A stretch of 23,016 nucleotides of DNA from a virus: positions 1 through 23,016 of IMG/VR virus record IMGVR_UViG_3300007344_000267. One strand, 5' to 3'. This document shows, piece by piece, positions 1 to 8,416 of this stretch. The notes beneath the pieces are model-generated. The model did not search any database, was not told the DNA's origin, and was given only the letters and a program-made list of their open reading frames with translations. Within the stretch, counting starts at the first letter, position 1. Each line of letters opens with the position of its first letter. A program made the position numbers and the translations under genes.

Positions 1-654
1 ACCAAAAGAATATTTATCATTTGGTAAACTCATTGACAATTCTAATTCATTATAGACTCCAATTTTTGTACCATCATGTTGTAAATCTAAACCTATAAGA
101 TTTCTTGTTTTTTCATCTGCTTTTATGATCTCAGCTCTTCTTGAACATCTATCTAATATAGCAGCATCTATTATAGTTCTGTTTTCTTTTATCTTAAGAA
201 ACTCAAAGTAATCTATACCTTTTACATCTGCTATTTTTTCAATTCTTTTAGAATCTTCTTTTAGTCTTTGATGTAAATTCTTTTCTTCAAGTTGTTTTAG
301 AATGACAGATTCATAATCTCTTAATGATTTAGAAGGATCAGGATCTAATTCATATTCTTTAAAGACATTGTTAATAATTTCTATAGAACTTTCGCTTGGC
401 AAAGATTGCGGAGCTACAATAAATTTGCTGTCAAAATCTAAACCATCAAGCACTAAGTAATGTATAACAATTCCCTCTAGTAAATACTTAGCAATTTTCT
501 CCTCTTTATCTTTAAGAACATATTCTTTATAAAATCTTTGAGGAGATTCAAGCAGCTTATTTAAGCTGCTATAACTAAAATTAAATTCTTTGTTGAAGAA
601 TTCTGTCTCTAACATGTTTTTGTCAACTGTATTGACTGTATTTGTATTAATCAT
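1..654 (-). CDS. PD-(D/E)XK-type nuclease, N-terminal part (runs off the window)
   Basis: The frame is open from an ATG at 654 to the left edge (218 codons, no stop), so the gene is cut by the window. The N-terminus reads FSYSSLNKLLESPQRFYKEY and then LEGIVIHYLVLDG. This is the usual opening of the RecE/DUF3799-like PD-(D/E)XK exonuclease family, where a short S-L-SP-F helix precedes a G..xH..vL helix. The catalytic D and ExK residues normally come later and would lie beyond position 1, so activity cannot be judged here. The last visible part, after NELELSM, is where the nuclease core usually begins. It is the most downstream gene seen in the minus-strand series, and its link with SSB-like and Sak4-like genes suggests phage recombination or end processing. 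Confidence 0.7.
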   Translation of the reverse strand, partial: MINTNTVNTVDKNMLETEFFNKEFNFSYSSLNKLLESPQRFYKEYVLKDKEEKIAKYLLEGIVIHYLVLDGLDFDSKFIVAPQSLPSESSIEIINNVFKEYELDPDPSKSLRDYESVILKQLEEKNLHQRLKEDSKRIEKIADVKGIDYFEFLKIKENRTIIDAAILDRCSRRAEIIKADEKTRNLIGLDLQHDGTKIGVYNELELSMSLPNDKYSFG

Positions 655-666
655 TTATATGTGGTT

Positions 667-1728
667 TTATGAATCAAATTCTTCTGCTTCAATTTTTAAA
701 CAAGGACCCGGTATATAATATTGTTTTATATTAGCATTATCAAAATTAATATAATCTACAGTACATAAAGTTGTTATTGCTTGTACATTAGCTCTAGTAA
801 ACTTCTTATTGTCTTTAAGAATATTTGTTAATGTCATAAGACTCATTGATTTTACTGACTCCTTATCTAAATTAAAATAACTTAATAAACTTTTAAAATT
901 TACATGGTTAAACTCTTTATATTTTATAAAAGATTTTCCATATTTTTTTAATATCATTAGTATATACATAAAACTTTTTTCATAATTACTATTAGCAAGT
1001 AATTCCATAGTCATTATTATAGAAGCATCATCCTCACTAGCACACATTAATACTAGGTCTTGATACTTTTCTTTATCTATAATAATAGAATCTTCATTAA
1101 TATACTTTAGTAATTCATCTTGTTTATATACTAAACAATTATCAGAAAGACTTTTAATTTTAGAATTTATAGGCACAATAAACAATGTTCTAGAGCCTTG
1201 AGCATATCCTTGTTTAATAGCCCATGAACCATCACTTGTATAAAGTTGCAATCCTGTTTGGACATTGCCAGAAGGATCTTTGGGTGATCTATAATAAAAC
1301 TCACTTGCTATAGAACTTTTTATGTATACATGTGAAAAATCATTAGCATCAACAAGCATTTTAAATCTTGTTTCTTTTGGATGATTTATATAACGTAACC
1401 AATGTTTAAAGTCATCAGATTTCATTTTATAAACATCACGTTTAAACAAGTGATCATTTGTTCTAGGTATTAAATCTGCTGGTGGAATAAATGCTATTGT
1501 AGCTTTCTTAGGTAGAATAGTAAAATTAAATTTTTCTTTAGCTTTAAACCTTGGCACTGTTGTTCCAGGAAATAAATATATTGTTTCTTCTTCTAATTTA
1601 TTTCTTTCTAACTCATTTTGAATATTACAATGATGTTCAAAGTCTTCAAATAAACCACCATGTTCAATTCTTATATCTAACTGATTATGACTTATATAAT
1701 CTATGTATAAATATTTAGTTAAATTCAT
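667..1728 (-). CDS. Hypothetical protein, 353 aa
   Basis: This is a full-length gene from an ATG at 1728 to TAA at 667. I do not recognise the family. The protein is soluble and mixed alpha/beta, with no signal peptide or membrane segment. A glycine-, proline- and aromatic-containing part lies in the first half and a lysine-rich helical part in the second (about residues 240-320). It sits between the nuclease gene (12-base gap) and the MoxR-type gene, from which it is separated by a strong terminator. It may therefore be expressed by read-through or from its own promoter; no clear promoter box is visible in the 38-base gap. Confidence 0.75.
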   Translation of the reverse strand: MNLTKYLYIDYISHNQLDIRIEHGGLFEDFEHHCNIQNELERNKLEEETIYLFPGTTVPRFKAKEKFNFTILPKKATIAFIPPADLIPRTNDHLFKRDVYKMKSDDFKHWLRYINHPKETRFKMLVDANDFSHVYIKSSIASEFYYRSPKDPSGNVQTGLQLYTSDGSWAIKQGYAQGSRTLFIVPINSKIKSLSDNCLVYKQDELLKYINEDSIIIDKEKYQDLVLMCASEDDASIIMTMELLANSNYEKSFMYILMILKKYGKSFIKYKEFNHVNFKSLLSYFNLDKESVKSMSLMTLTNILKDNKKFTRANVQAITTLCTVDYINFDNANIKQYYIPGPCLKIEAEEFDS

Positions 1729-1743
1729 GTCTTTAAAATTTTT

Positions 1744-1765
1744 AAAAGACCCCGAAGGGCCTTTT
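1744..1765 (-). terminator. Intrinsic terminator with UUCG tetraloop
   Basis: On the minus strand AAAAGGCCC-TTCG-GGGTCTTTT forms a nine-pair stem (one G.U) closed by the very stable UUCG loop and ending in a U run. It starts only two bases after the stop of the MoxR-type gene, so it should end the transcript coming from the genes at 1767 and above. Confidence 0.85.
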
Positions 1766-1766
1766 A

Positions 1767-3071
1767 TTATTTCATAACTAATTTTTGTAACTGAGGATCA
1801 ATAAATAGTTTTTGGAACTTTGTTTTATTCCCGTGTATAATCTTCTTAGCTAAGTGATATTTTAAATCATTAGTAAATACATCAGGATGTTTAATCAAAG
1901 CACTAATTCTATTTACAATTTCTGGTGTTACTGGATTAGACTCTGCATAATTAAGCGTAAAGTTAATTAATCTTGTAGATAAAATGCTAGCTATATCTGC
2001 TCTATAATCTACAGCTGGATTACCTCCATCACATATAGAACTAAGCAGCTCATCAATTACTTCTTTCTCATCTTTATGTAAGAGCATTCTTTTAGGACTA
2101 ATGATTCTATCTAATCTATTGTTAATAAAACTTGTAAACAATGTAGATACTTCAGGGCCTACAGAGCCTTCACCACACATTTGAATTAATGGTAAATCTT
2201 TTTCAAATGATGGAATAGTTTCTAGTAGTTTAAAGAATGTAGTTAGAGATCTTGGATTAACTTTTTCATTAACAACTTCAGGATTCATCAATACAAAGTT
2301 AATACATCTACCATCAACCTTTTGAGTCTCTGCCCATTCAGCCCAACGTTCATGATTCCACTTCAATATTACTGAAACAAATCTAGTTCTTTGAGCAACG
2401 TCAATAGAGTTTACCAAATAGTTTCCGTCATCTGGATTAGCTGTAAGAACAATGTGCCAATCATCAGGAAGTTTCCAAGAAAGATATTCTTGTCTATCTA
2501 CTAACTCCATAACAGCTTGAATAAACTTTACATCAGCACGATTCCAGTCATCAAGAATAAGTATACCGCCTCCTTCTTTGTTTGCAATCCATTCAGGTGG
2601 ACAATAAGACATTCTTTTTTCTCCGGTAAATCTGTAACCTTGTTTTAGATATTCATTAGTAGCATTTTCATCAACCCAAATACATTCAGATTCTGATCCG
2701 CCTGGTACTTCTACAGTTTCATTAACTTTTTTAGTTACTTCCATACCATTAGGAAGCTTAACTTTTTTAAGAACTTGTCTAACTTCTGTTTTCTTTTCTG
2801 TACTTGTTCCTTCTTTACATAATTGAAACTGACGCAATGGAAAACCTACAAGATCACCTAAGTCTTCTATCTGTGCTAAGTTTAATTTAACACAACTTAA
2901 GTTGTTTTCTTCTGCAATTTGTAAAGCAACGCTTGTCTTACCAAGACCAGATTCACCAATAACTTCTGTTGCTACAGGTTTCTTACCGTCTTTTTGAATG
3001 TGTCTGTTGTTGTTAATAATGTGTTGCAAAAATGATTTCATTTCTGCAGAGTCTAAGCTAACTTGATTCAT
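1767..3071 (-). CDS. MoxR-type AAA+ ATPase (AAA_5 family)
   Basis: The protein has 434 residues. A Walker A motif GESGLGKTS lies at residues 39-47, Walker B ILILDDWNRAD at about 170-180, and a sensor-1 segment IVLTANPDDG at about 207-216. This is the layout of MoxR/dynein-related AAA+ proteins, which remodel partner complexes together with VWA-domain proteins. An unusual insertion rich in K, E and T (about residues 85-130) separates the strand after Walker A from the Walker B region. The ATG at 3071 overlaps the stop of the VWA gene by 4 bases (ATGA), so the two are probably translationally coupled and work together. The substrate in a phage is unknown. A terminator follows directly. Confidence 0.88.
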   Translation of the reverse strand: MNQVSLDSAEMKSFLQHIINNNRHIQKDGKKPVATEVIGESGLGKTSVALQIAEENNLSCVKLNLAQIEDLGDLVGFPLRQFQLCKEGTSTEKKTEVRQVLKKVKLPNGMEVTKKVNETVEVPGGSESECIWVDENATNEYLKQGYRFTGEKRMSYCPPEWIANKEGGGILILDDWNRADVKFIQAVMELVDRQEYLSWKLPDDWHIVLTANPDDGNYLVNSIDVAQRTRFVSVILKWNHERWAEWAETQKVDGRCINFVLMNPEVVNEKVNPRSLTTFFKLLETIPSFEKDLPLIQMCGEGSVGPEVSTLFTSFINNRLDRIISPKRMLLHKDEKEVIDELLSSICDGGNPAVDYRADIASILSTRLINFTLNYAESNPVTPEIVNRISALIKHPDVFTNDLKYHLAKKIIHGNKTKFQKLFIDPQLQKLVMK

Positions 3072-4270
3072 AATTCTAATTTAATAGTTGTTCCTGGCAA
3101 TTCATCCCAAGCATTACCTTGTGAAGAAAGTACCCATAAAATATTTCCTTTTGCGTTTTCAGGTGCTGAACATTCTCCATCTGTAAAATAGAATAGACAA
3201 CTAAACTCATTGAGTTTTTCATTGTAATAATCTATAACAGGTTGAAAGTCTGTCCCACCTCTACCGTGTATTTCTAAATCTTTTCTTGGATTAAATTTAC
3301 TTATGTTAGATATTGCTGTATCACATTGTATAATTGTAACATCAGAACCTGTCTTCTTTATATGATGTAATTCATTAAGAAATTCTTTGAGTTCTTTTGT
3401 ATTAACAGAAGCTGATGTATCTATAGCTGCTAGTACATGCTTGTGCTTTTTAAATTTTAAACCAGGAAAGTCTGGTAATCTTTTGTTGAACTTTCTTCTA
3501 GAAACTTTAGTATAAGTTCTTGTAGATTTACCAATAAACCTTCTCATATATCCTTTCCAATCAAACTTTGGCGGATCTATTTGTTTAAGCTTTTCAATTA
3601 TACTTGCAATCTCACCAGGTACTGTACCACGCATCTTTTTTACCTGATCAGCTACTTGATCTAAGACATGTGCTGTTTGTGACTTTATCAATCTCTGAGT
3701 TGCTTCACTTATTTCTTCACTATCCCATTCATGTTCAGGAGTTGTAATTTCAGTTCCGTCACTTAAAGTAACACTGTTATCATTTCCTTCACATAAATCT
3801 TTTAAAGCATTACCTAACTCACTGTCTTCATTTTTTATCTTACTAAGCTCTTTGTAATAATATCTTGTACCAGCTTTGTAATCTAACTTATACCCTTGGT
3901 TAATATAAGTTTCTATAAAACAACCATCTTCAGGCAACCATGATCTTTCAATGTATTGATTAATCTCAATATCCATTGCTATATTTAATAGCTTTTTATC
4001 TTGAAGATCATTATAGTCTGTTAAATGAAAGAAAGCAATGTGTAATAACTCATGTTTTAATATGCCTACTTTTTGTATTGGAGAAAGTGTTTGCCAAAAA
4101 TCAGGATTAATAGCTAACTCATAGTTAATACCTTTAACGCAAACACCTGCTGTAGGCACTTTCTTTTGGGACCAAATTTTATTTAGTGACATAAGAAGAA
4201 GCCCGTAATAGGCTTCTCTTAACATAAGTTCTTTAGATGCTTTAGCTAAACTTTCTATATTATCTCTCAT
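3068..4270 (-). CDS. DUF2201-like metallopeptidase-fold plus VWA-like protein, MoxR partner
   Basis: The 400-residue protein has two parts. The N-terminal part carries HELLH at residues 73-77, a zinc-metallopeptidase HExxH signature, followed by NIAMDIEIN, as in the DUF2201 N-terminal family. The C-terminal part is a VWA-like domain with a full MIDAS: DTSAS at 284-288, Thr in RGGTDFQ near 340, and Asp in FTDGE near 364. Such proteins pair with MoxR ATPases, and the ATPase gene follows with a 4-base overlap. An RGTVPGE segment and a lysine/arginine-rich linker (residues 240-280) join the two parts. Whether the HExxH site is catalytic is unknown. The gene overlaps the upstream 146-aa gene by 11 bases. 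Confidence 0.88.
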   Translation of the reverse strand: MRDNIESLAKASKELMLREAYYGLLLMSLNKIWSQKKVPTAGVCVKGINYELAINPDFWQTLSPIQKVGILKHELLHIAFFHLTDYNDLQDKKLLNIAMDIEINQYIERSWLPEDGCFIETYINQGYKLDYKAGTRYYYKELSKIKNEDSELGNALKDLCEGNDNSVTLSDGTEITTPEHEWDSEEISEATQRLIKSQTAHVLDQVADQVKKMRGTVPGEIASIIEKLKQIDPPKFDWKGYMRRFIGKSTRTYTKVSRRKFNKRLPDFPGLKFKKHKHVLAAIDTSASVNTKELKEFLNELHHIKKTGSDVTIIQCDTAISNISKFNPRKDLEIHGRGGTDFQPVIDYYNEKLNEFSCLFYFTDGECSAPENAKGNILWVLSSQGNAWDELPGTTIKLEL

Positions 4271-4700
4271 CTTTAATTTTTATTATTACATCTTCAACAA
4301 AAGTATATCCGGTATCAATAAGTTTATTCTTAAAATCCATTGAAAAAGAATCTATTAAAGATTGTTTTGCTTCATAATCAAACTTGCCTTCATTAACTAT
4401 TTTAAATAATTGTTTATATGTAAGGTGTGATATACCAGGTCTAAAATCATCATCTAAGTAATCTTTTACTGCATTAGTTAGATTATCATAAAAAGTTTTA
4501 TAGTTTGTCTTTATATGTTTATCAGCTACAATACCTTGTTTAAGTACAAGTAATATGTTTATCACATTATAATCTGTTAGTTCTAAATTTTCCATTATGG
4601 TTAAACCAACAGTCCAGTTCTCATGATCTCTTGAAGATATCATAGACAGTATAGAATCAAACTCTTGTTTTTCTAGCATTTTGTTTTCCATATTAGTCAT
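4260..4700 (-). CDS. Hypothetical helical protein, 146 aa
   Basis: I do not recognise this protein. It is acidic and predicted mostly helical, with no cysteine pairs, signal or membrane segment. It overlaps the VWA gene by 11 bases and the DUF6915-like gene by 8, so it belongs to the same tightly coupled cluster as the MoxR-VWA pair and may be an accessory or substrate adaptor. That role is inferred from position only. Confidence 0.75.
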   Translation of the reverse strand: MTNMENKMLEKQEFDSILSMISSRDHENWTVGLTIMENLELTDYNVINILLVLKQGIVADKHIKTNYKTFYDNLTNAVKDYLDDDFRPGISHLTYKQLFKIVNEGKFDYEAKQSLIDSFSMDFKNKLIDTGYTFVEDVIIKIKDER

Positions 4701-5040
4701 TTAATTTTTCTGTTCTTATCATCCACATAGGTGGCTTTTTTGCATTTATATTATCTACCCATTCTTTTGCTGAAGGTATATAACCAAAGCAGTCTTCTTT
4801 AACATGTTGTTCTCCAACATATCTGGTATAAACTGTTTTACCATCTGAATTTGTAAATGATTTACCAAATTTAGATTCACATTCAAATATACCTTCTGAA
4901 TGATGCCTGAATATTCTATGTTTGCTATGACCTAGCCAACTCTTAGTTTCATCAAACCATTCATGTATATGAATATAATCTTCTATTATACCACCAAATT
5001 TTCTAACTGAAGATTTTGCATGTTGTAAAGGATGTGCCAT
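4693..5040 (-). CDS. DUF6915-like small protein, 115 aa
   Basis: The protein opens MAHPLQHAKSSVRKFGG and continues with a histidine-rich core (IHEWFDETK, HRIFRHHSEGIF), then GEQHV and YIPSAKEWV. This matches my memory of the uncharacterised DUF6915 family, found in bacteria and phages. The repeated His residues (HIHEW, RHH, EQHV) could bind a metal, but this is not shown. It overlaps both neighbours; its start shares one base with the stop of the upstream gene (TAATG), a coupling seen elsewhere in this window. Confidence 0.75.
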   Translation of the reverse strand: MAHPLQHAKSSVRKFGGIIEDYIHIHEWFDETKSWLGHSKHRIFRHHSEGIFECESKFGKSFTNSDGKTVYTRYVGEQHVKEDCFGYIPSAKEWVDNINAKKPPMWMIRTEKLND

Positions 5041-5450
5041 TAAAATAAACTTTTAGAATGACCATAAAAATGAGTTTCTACATATCTTACATTATTATTA
5101 ATGTTACACTCACCTGTAAATACATTTATGGTTATTATTCCAAACCCTCCATCATTATTATACCAATCTTCTATATCTTCTAGTAAATTATACATAATAT
5201 CTTCTATTTCAGCTTCTAGTCCTGAATCAAGTTTTTTATCTATAGATAAATCTTCATGATGTATATAATTATCTTCTGAAAAATCTTCAAAGCTTAAGTT
5301 TTTTATTTCTGCTTTTTTATTATCAATATACAGTATCTCTTCTATAGCTCCACTATCTCCAGAACCTTCATAATATCCTTGTATATAACTTATTCCTAAG
5401 TCTTGTAGTTTAAACAATAGGATTCTGTTATCATCATCTAACTTTTTCAT
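5040..5450 (-). CDS. DUF6878-like small acidic protein, 136 aa
   Basis: The motif YYEGSGDSGAIEEI at about residues 26-39, a central acidic helix, and a later GGFGIITINV strand fit the pattern I associate with DUF6878, a family of unknown function in bacteria and phages. The protein is strongly acidic and has no cysteine-based metal site or membrane segment. Its stop overlaps the start of the DUF6915-like gene by one base. Nearness to DUF6915-like and MoxR-VWA genes suggests a shared module. The family call is from recall of the GSGDSG motif and needs a profile search. Confidence 0.65.
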   Translation of the reverse strand: MKKLDDDNRILLFKLQDLGISYIQGYYEGSGDSGAIEEILYIDNKKAEIKNLSFEDFSEDNYIHHEDLSIDKKLDSGLEAEIEDIMYNLLEDIEDWYNNDGGFGIITINVFTGECNINNNVRYVETHFYGHSKSLF

Positions 5451-5453
5451 AAA

Positions 5454-5876
5454 TTAAGTTTTATAAAATCTTCCTAAAATATTTTTATTTAAATACTCAT
5501 CTTTTTCAAGAACTTCATTTACAAATTGAAACTTTGTTTCTTGATAAGTAAGCTCTGTTTTAGAGTAGCATATCTTAAGTATAGTTCTAACTATAGATAT
5601 ACCTTCTTTATGTGCTTTCTTTAATACTTCATTACTACTATAATACTTTTCATAGTCTGTTTTTTTAACCATAGTATATTTCTTAGCTCTTTTATCTGTC
5701 ATAGCTGCAATAGCTTTCTTTCCAAATTTCTTTTTTCTAATTGAATAGAAATTCTTTTTGCCAATATACTTTACAAGTTTACCTTCAATTACCGCAGTCA
5801 TTTCATATATAAAACCTACAGCGTTTTCAGGAATCATTTCTTCTGTAAATGTTTGATGGTTTAAAATCCAGCTCAT
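5454..5876 (-). CDS. GIY-YIG nuclease-like protein (SegE-like)
   Basis: The 140-residue protein has GFIYEM at 21-26 (GIY equivalent), KYIGKK at 36-41 (YIG equivalent), YYSS at 78-81, a Glu in TYQET near 113 and a C-terminal NKNILGRF. This is the order of motifs in the phage SegE-type GIY-YIG family, a single-domain nuclease related to free-standing homing endonucleases. No extra DNA-binding domain is present. It lies 9 bases from the primase gene and is in step with the replication genes, so it may serve DNA processing rather than homing. The 10 K/R residues between 43 and 66 could contact DNA. Confidence 0.75.
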   Translation of the reverse strand: MSWILNHQTFTEEMIPENAVGFIYEMTAVIEGKLVKYIGKKNFYSIRKKKFGKKAIAAMTDKRAKKYTMVKKTDYEKYYSSNEVLKKAHKEGISIVRTILKICYSKTELTYQETKFQFVNEVLEKDEYLNKNILGRFYKT

Positions 5877-5885
5877 AATAAATAT

Positions 5886-6887
5886 TTAAGTAGGTAATTC
5901 TTTGCTTTCTCCTGTAAGAGCTTTTGTAATTAATGGATACAAATGATACATAGTATTTCTAACACCGTGTTGTTCTACTGAGTCTGACAGATCTTTCTCA
6001 AGCTTTAAGTGTACATAAGGGATATTATATTCTTGATTATATTTTTGCATTGCTCTTAGCCCTGCTTCATCATTATCAAATAATACACATACCTTTTTAT
6101 ACTTTTGTATAAACTCATTCATTAATGAATCAGGAAGCATTGTGTTTTCAGAATCTGGTGCAATACTTTCTATATTCTTCATACCGAGTTTATGTAAAGC
6201 TAATAAATCTTTCATAGAGCTACAGATGACTAAATATGGTTTATCATATTTTAGCTGGTCTAATCCTTGTATATAGCTTTTTACTTTAAAGAACTTCTTT
6301 TTTAGTTTAGGTGTATAGATTTTGTATAACTCATTCTTATCATTAAAATAGCCATACATGAATTGAGCTTTGATCTCTAATCTCTTTTCAGTATCTTCTT
6401 TTTCTAAAATATATGATTCTAAAGGTTGTATGTTATATGCTTCTAATATTTTAGAATCAATGTTATACTTAGTCCAATAGCTTTGATCTAACTTATTCCA
6501 ATTACGCGGGTTTATAGTTTTGACTTTGTACTTTCCTTCAACTTTAAAATCTTTTACTTCAAACTTTTTATTACCACTTTTAAGATAATCACTATAGTCT
6601 TTAATAATTTTAACCGCAGCTTGAGCTTTAGACTTTAAATCATAAATTTCTTTTACTAAACTTAAAGCATCACCACCTCTATTTGTAGAATAATCTTTAA
6701 ATAAATATTTGTCAGCTTCTTTATCAAAGTAAATAAACATTGATGGTCTGGTTTCTTTAGGATTAAATATAGATGTTATCTGTATATCCTGACCCTTTAA
6801 GTTTTCAGAAAGCTTTAGATAATATTTAAAGATCCACTCTGGAGGTATGCTATTAATATCTGATACTACATGTTTTGTTCTTATCAT
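5886..6887 (-). CDS. DnaG-like primase with TOPRIM domain
   Basis: The 333-residue protein starts with a segment resembling a primase N-terminal fold (FNPKETRPSMFIYFDKE, then YSTNRGGDALSLV at about 66-78), but it lacks the CHC2 zinc ligands. A TOPRIM-like region follows: YLVICSSMKDLLALHKLG at about 218-235, IESIAPDSE near 239-247, and CVLFDNDEAGLRAM at about 267-280. The DND pair expected to bind metal is present, but the usual glutamate of the first motif is replaced by Ser/Met. It probably makes primers for replication, beside the SSB-like, Sak4-like and helicase genes. Similar short primases lacking the zinc finger are known in phages. The 333 aa length is well below bacterial DnaG. Confidence 0.8.
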   Translation of the reverse strand: MIRTKHVVSDINSIPPEWIFKYYLKLSENLKGQDIQITSIFNPKETRPSMFIYFDKEADKYLFKDYSTNRGGDALSLVKEIYDLKSKAQAAVKIIKDYSDYLKSGNKKFEVKDFKVEGKYKVKTINPRNWNKLDQSYWTKYNIDSKILEAYNIQPLESYILEKEDTEKRLEIKAQFMYGYFNDKNELYKIYTPKLKKKFFKVKSYIQGLDQLKYDKPYLVICSSMKDLLALHKLGMKNIESIAPDSENTMLPDSLMNEFIQKYKKVCVLFDNDEAGLRAMQKYNQEYNIPYVHLKLEKDLSDSVEQHGVRNTMYHLYPLITKALTGESKELPT

Positions 6888-6901
6888 AATTAATATGTAA
6901 T

Positions 6902-6931
6902 AAAAAAGGAAAGCCTAAAAAGACTTTCCTT
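6902..6931 (-). terminator. Intrinsic terminator after SSB-like gene
   Basis: On the minus strand AAGGAAAG and CTTTCCTT pair (8 bp, loop of 10) and run into TTTTTT. It stands 30 bases after the stop at 6961 and before the primase start. Confidence 0.75.
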
Positions 6932-6960
6932 GTAATTATAAAGTATACGTTCCTATTTAT

Positions 6961-7653
6961 TTACCAAGCAAACTCTGTATTGTCTGCAGAATCATCAGTT
7001 GTATTGTCAAATTCTTCTACTTCTTCTGGTTTTTCTGCTTTCTTTAAATGTAAATCTTCATTATATACATGAACTTTTTCATTTGCATCTGCTTTAGCAA
7101 AACCTTTAGTGCCTTGAGAATATTTAGCAAACCAAAGGTTATGTCCAATATAACCATTTTGTTTGTAATATTCAGAACCTGCAACACAACATTCTAACCA
7201 TTTGTCTGCAAAAGGTGCTTCTTCATTAAAACCTTGTACAAAATCTTCAATTGTTTCATACTTACCATCTGCATCATCAAACCATTTTTCACAGTCTGTT
7301 TCTTTACAAATGTTTTTGATGAACTTTAAAATTTGCATGTCTCTTTTAATTTCAACACCCTTATTGGTTACATTGTCTTTGTATGGCCAATCACTTGCTC
7401 TCACATTGCCTACTTGACCTTCATGTCTACCTAAAGATTCATTGTTTTTATCAATCCAAAAACCTTCAAAGTTTTCTATGGGTTCTGTTTCAACGCTTAA
7501 TAGAATATGATAAGCATCATTTCTTTTCAAATAACTATTGTTTTGAATTAAACTGATGTTATTAATTTTCAATTTGTGATTACCAGGAGATATTACTTTT
7601 GGTATACCTCCTCCTTCTCCTGAAGAAACGTTTACGTCTTTTGTACTTAACAT
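6961..7653 (-). CDS. Probable single-stranded DNA-binding protein
   Basis: The 230-residue protein has a beta-rich body (residues 20-75 and 145-180 contain alternating hydrophobic strands and aromatic residues). It ends in a long acidic, disordered tail, EEVEEFDNTTDDSADNTEFAW, ending on aromatic residues. Such a tail with an aromatic end is a hallmark of phage ssDNA-binding proteins of the T7 gp2.5 and related groups. The position fits too: it lies between the Sak4-like recombination ATPase and the primase. I see no classical bacterial SSB signature, so it would be a phage-specific OB-fold type. Function is inferred from tail and context. Confidence 0.6.
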   Translation of the reverse strand: MLSTKDVNVSSGEGGGIPKVISPGNHKLKINNISLIQNNSYLKRNDAYHILLSVETEPIENFEGFWIDKNNESLGRHEGQVGNVRASDWPYKDNVTNKGVEIKRDMQILKFIKNICKETDCEKWFDDADGKYETIEDFVQGFNEEAPFADKWLECCVAGSEYYKQNGYIGHNLWFAKYSQGTKGFAKADANEKVHVYNEDLHLKKAEKPEEVEEFDNTTDDSADNTEFAW

Positions 7654-7672
7654 TTTTTTCTAATTTAATTTA

Positions 7673-8416
7673 TTAATCTATGTATACTTTATCCCAATTT
7701 GTTTTAACTCCTTCTTCAGTCATTTCTGAAATAACAATTTGTTGATTTCTTAAGTGATCTGGTCTAGCTCCACAAGCAACATCATCACTTGTTTTGAAGT
7801 TAAGAATGTTCTGATTACCTTTTCTATATAGATAACCAATAGCATCTGACTGTGAAGAAATTATTCTTTTAATTTTACCTGTTAAATCTAGATCTGAACT
7901 TGTAAACTCAGCACCAGCTTTCTCTAGCATTATATCTTTTACGTGACCTACAATTATAATTCTTGGAGCAAGAGTCTTTATGTATTCTAGAACACTTGTT
8001 ATAGCTTGTCTTAGCCATACATAACCTGCACCATTAGGTAAGTTTAAGATGTTACCATAAGTTTGCTTGCCTGTTTTAAACCAATTCTTTCCCATTGAAG
8101 ATTTAGAATATAATTTTTCAGCAACAGGAATACATTTTTCTTCTAATGCAGTTACTGTATCTACAGCTATATATTTATAAGGATGGCCTTGTTCTTTTAT
8201 TTCTGCACCAATAAGTTTTAAATCTTCAACAGTATCTACTTTTAGTTTTAAAGCATCTACATAATCAGAACCGTCTTCAAAATCTAATATAAGACAGTTT
8301 TCTAAATCAGCTAAGAGAGATGTTTTACCTACTTTAGGTTTAGAAAAAATGATAAGATTTTTAGGGCTTTGTGCAGAAGCTTTTATTTTCTTCTGTGGTA
8401 ATACAATTTTTGTCAT
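7673..8416 (-). CDS. Sak4-like P-loop ATPase (AAA_24), single-strand annealing/recombination
   Basis: The 247-residue RecA-fold protein has a Walker A motif SKPKVGKTS at 25-33, LILDFEDGSDYV at about 42-53, Walker B YIAVDTVTALEE at about 82-93, and a later IIIVGHVKDIM strand. This is the arrangement of the AAA_24 / Sak4 family, phage RecA-like ATPases that act with an SSB in homologous recombination and annealing. The SSB-like gene lies 19 bases downstream, which supports the role. It overlaps the preceding 178-aa gene by 4 bases, so translation is probably coupled. Confidence 0.85.
   Translation of the reverse strand: MTKIVLPQKKIKASAQSPKNLIIFSKPKVGKTSLLADLENCLILDFEDGSDYVDALKLKVDTVEDLKLIGAEIKEQGHPYKYIAVDTVTALEEKCIPVAEKLYSKSSMGKNWFKTGKQTYGNILNLPNGAGYVWLRQAITSVLEYIKTLAPRIIIVGHVKDIMLEKAGAEFTSSDLDLTGKIKRIISSQSDAIGYLYRKGNQNILNFKTSDDVACGARPDHLRNQQIVISEMTEEGVKTNWDKVYID

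Noticed and set aside
5454-5876. GIY-YIG gene as a homing element with an intron
   Set aside because: It is not inside another gene and no intron-like structure flanks it.
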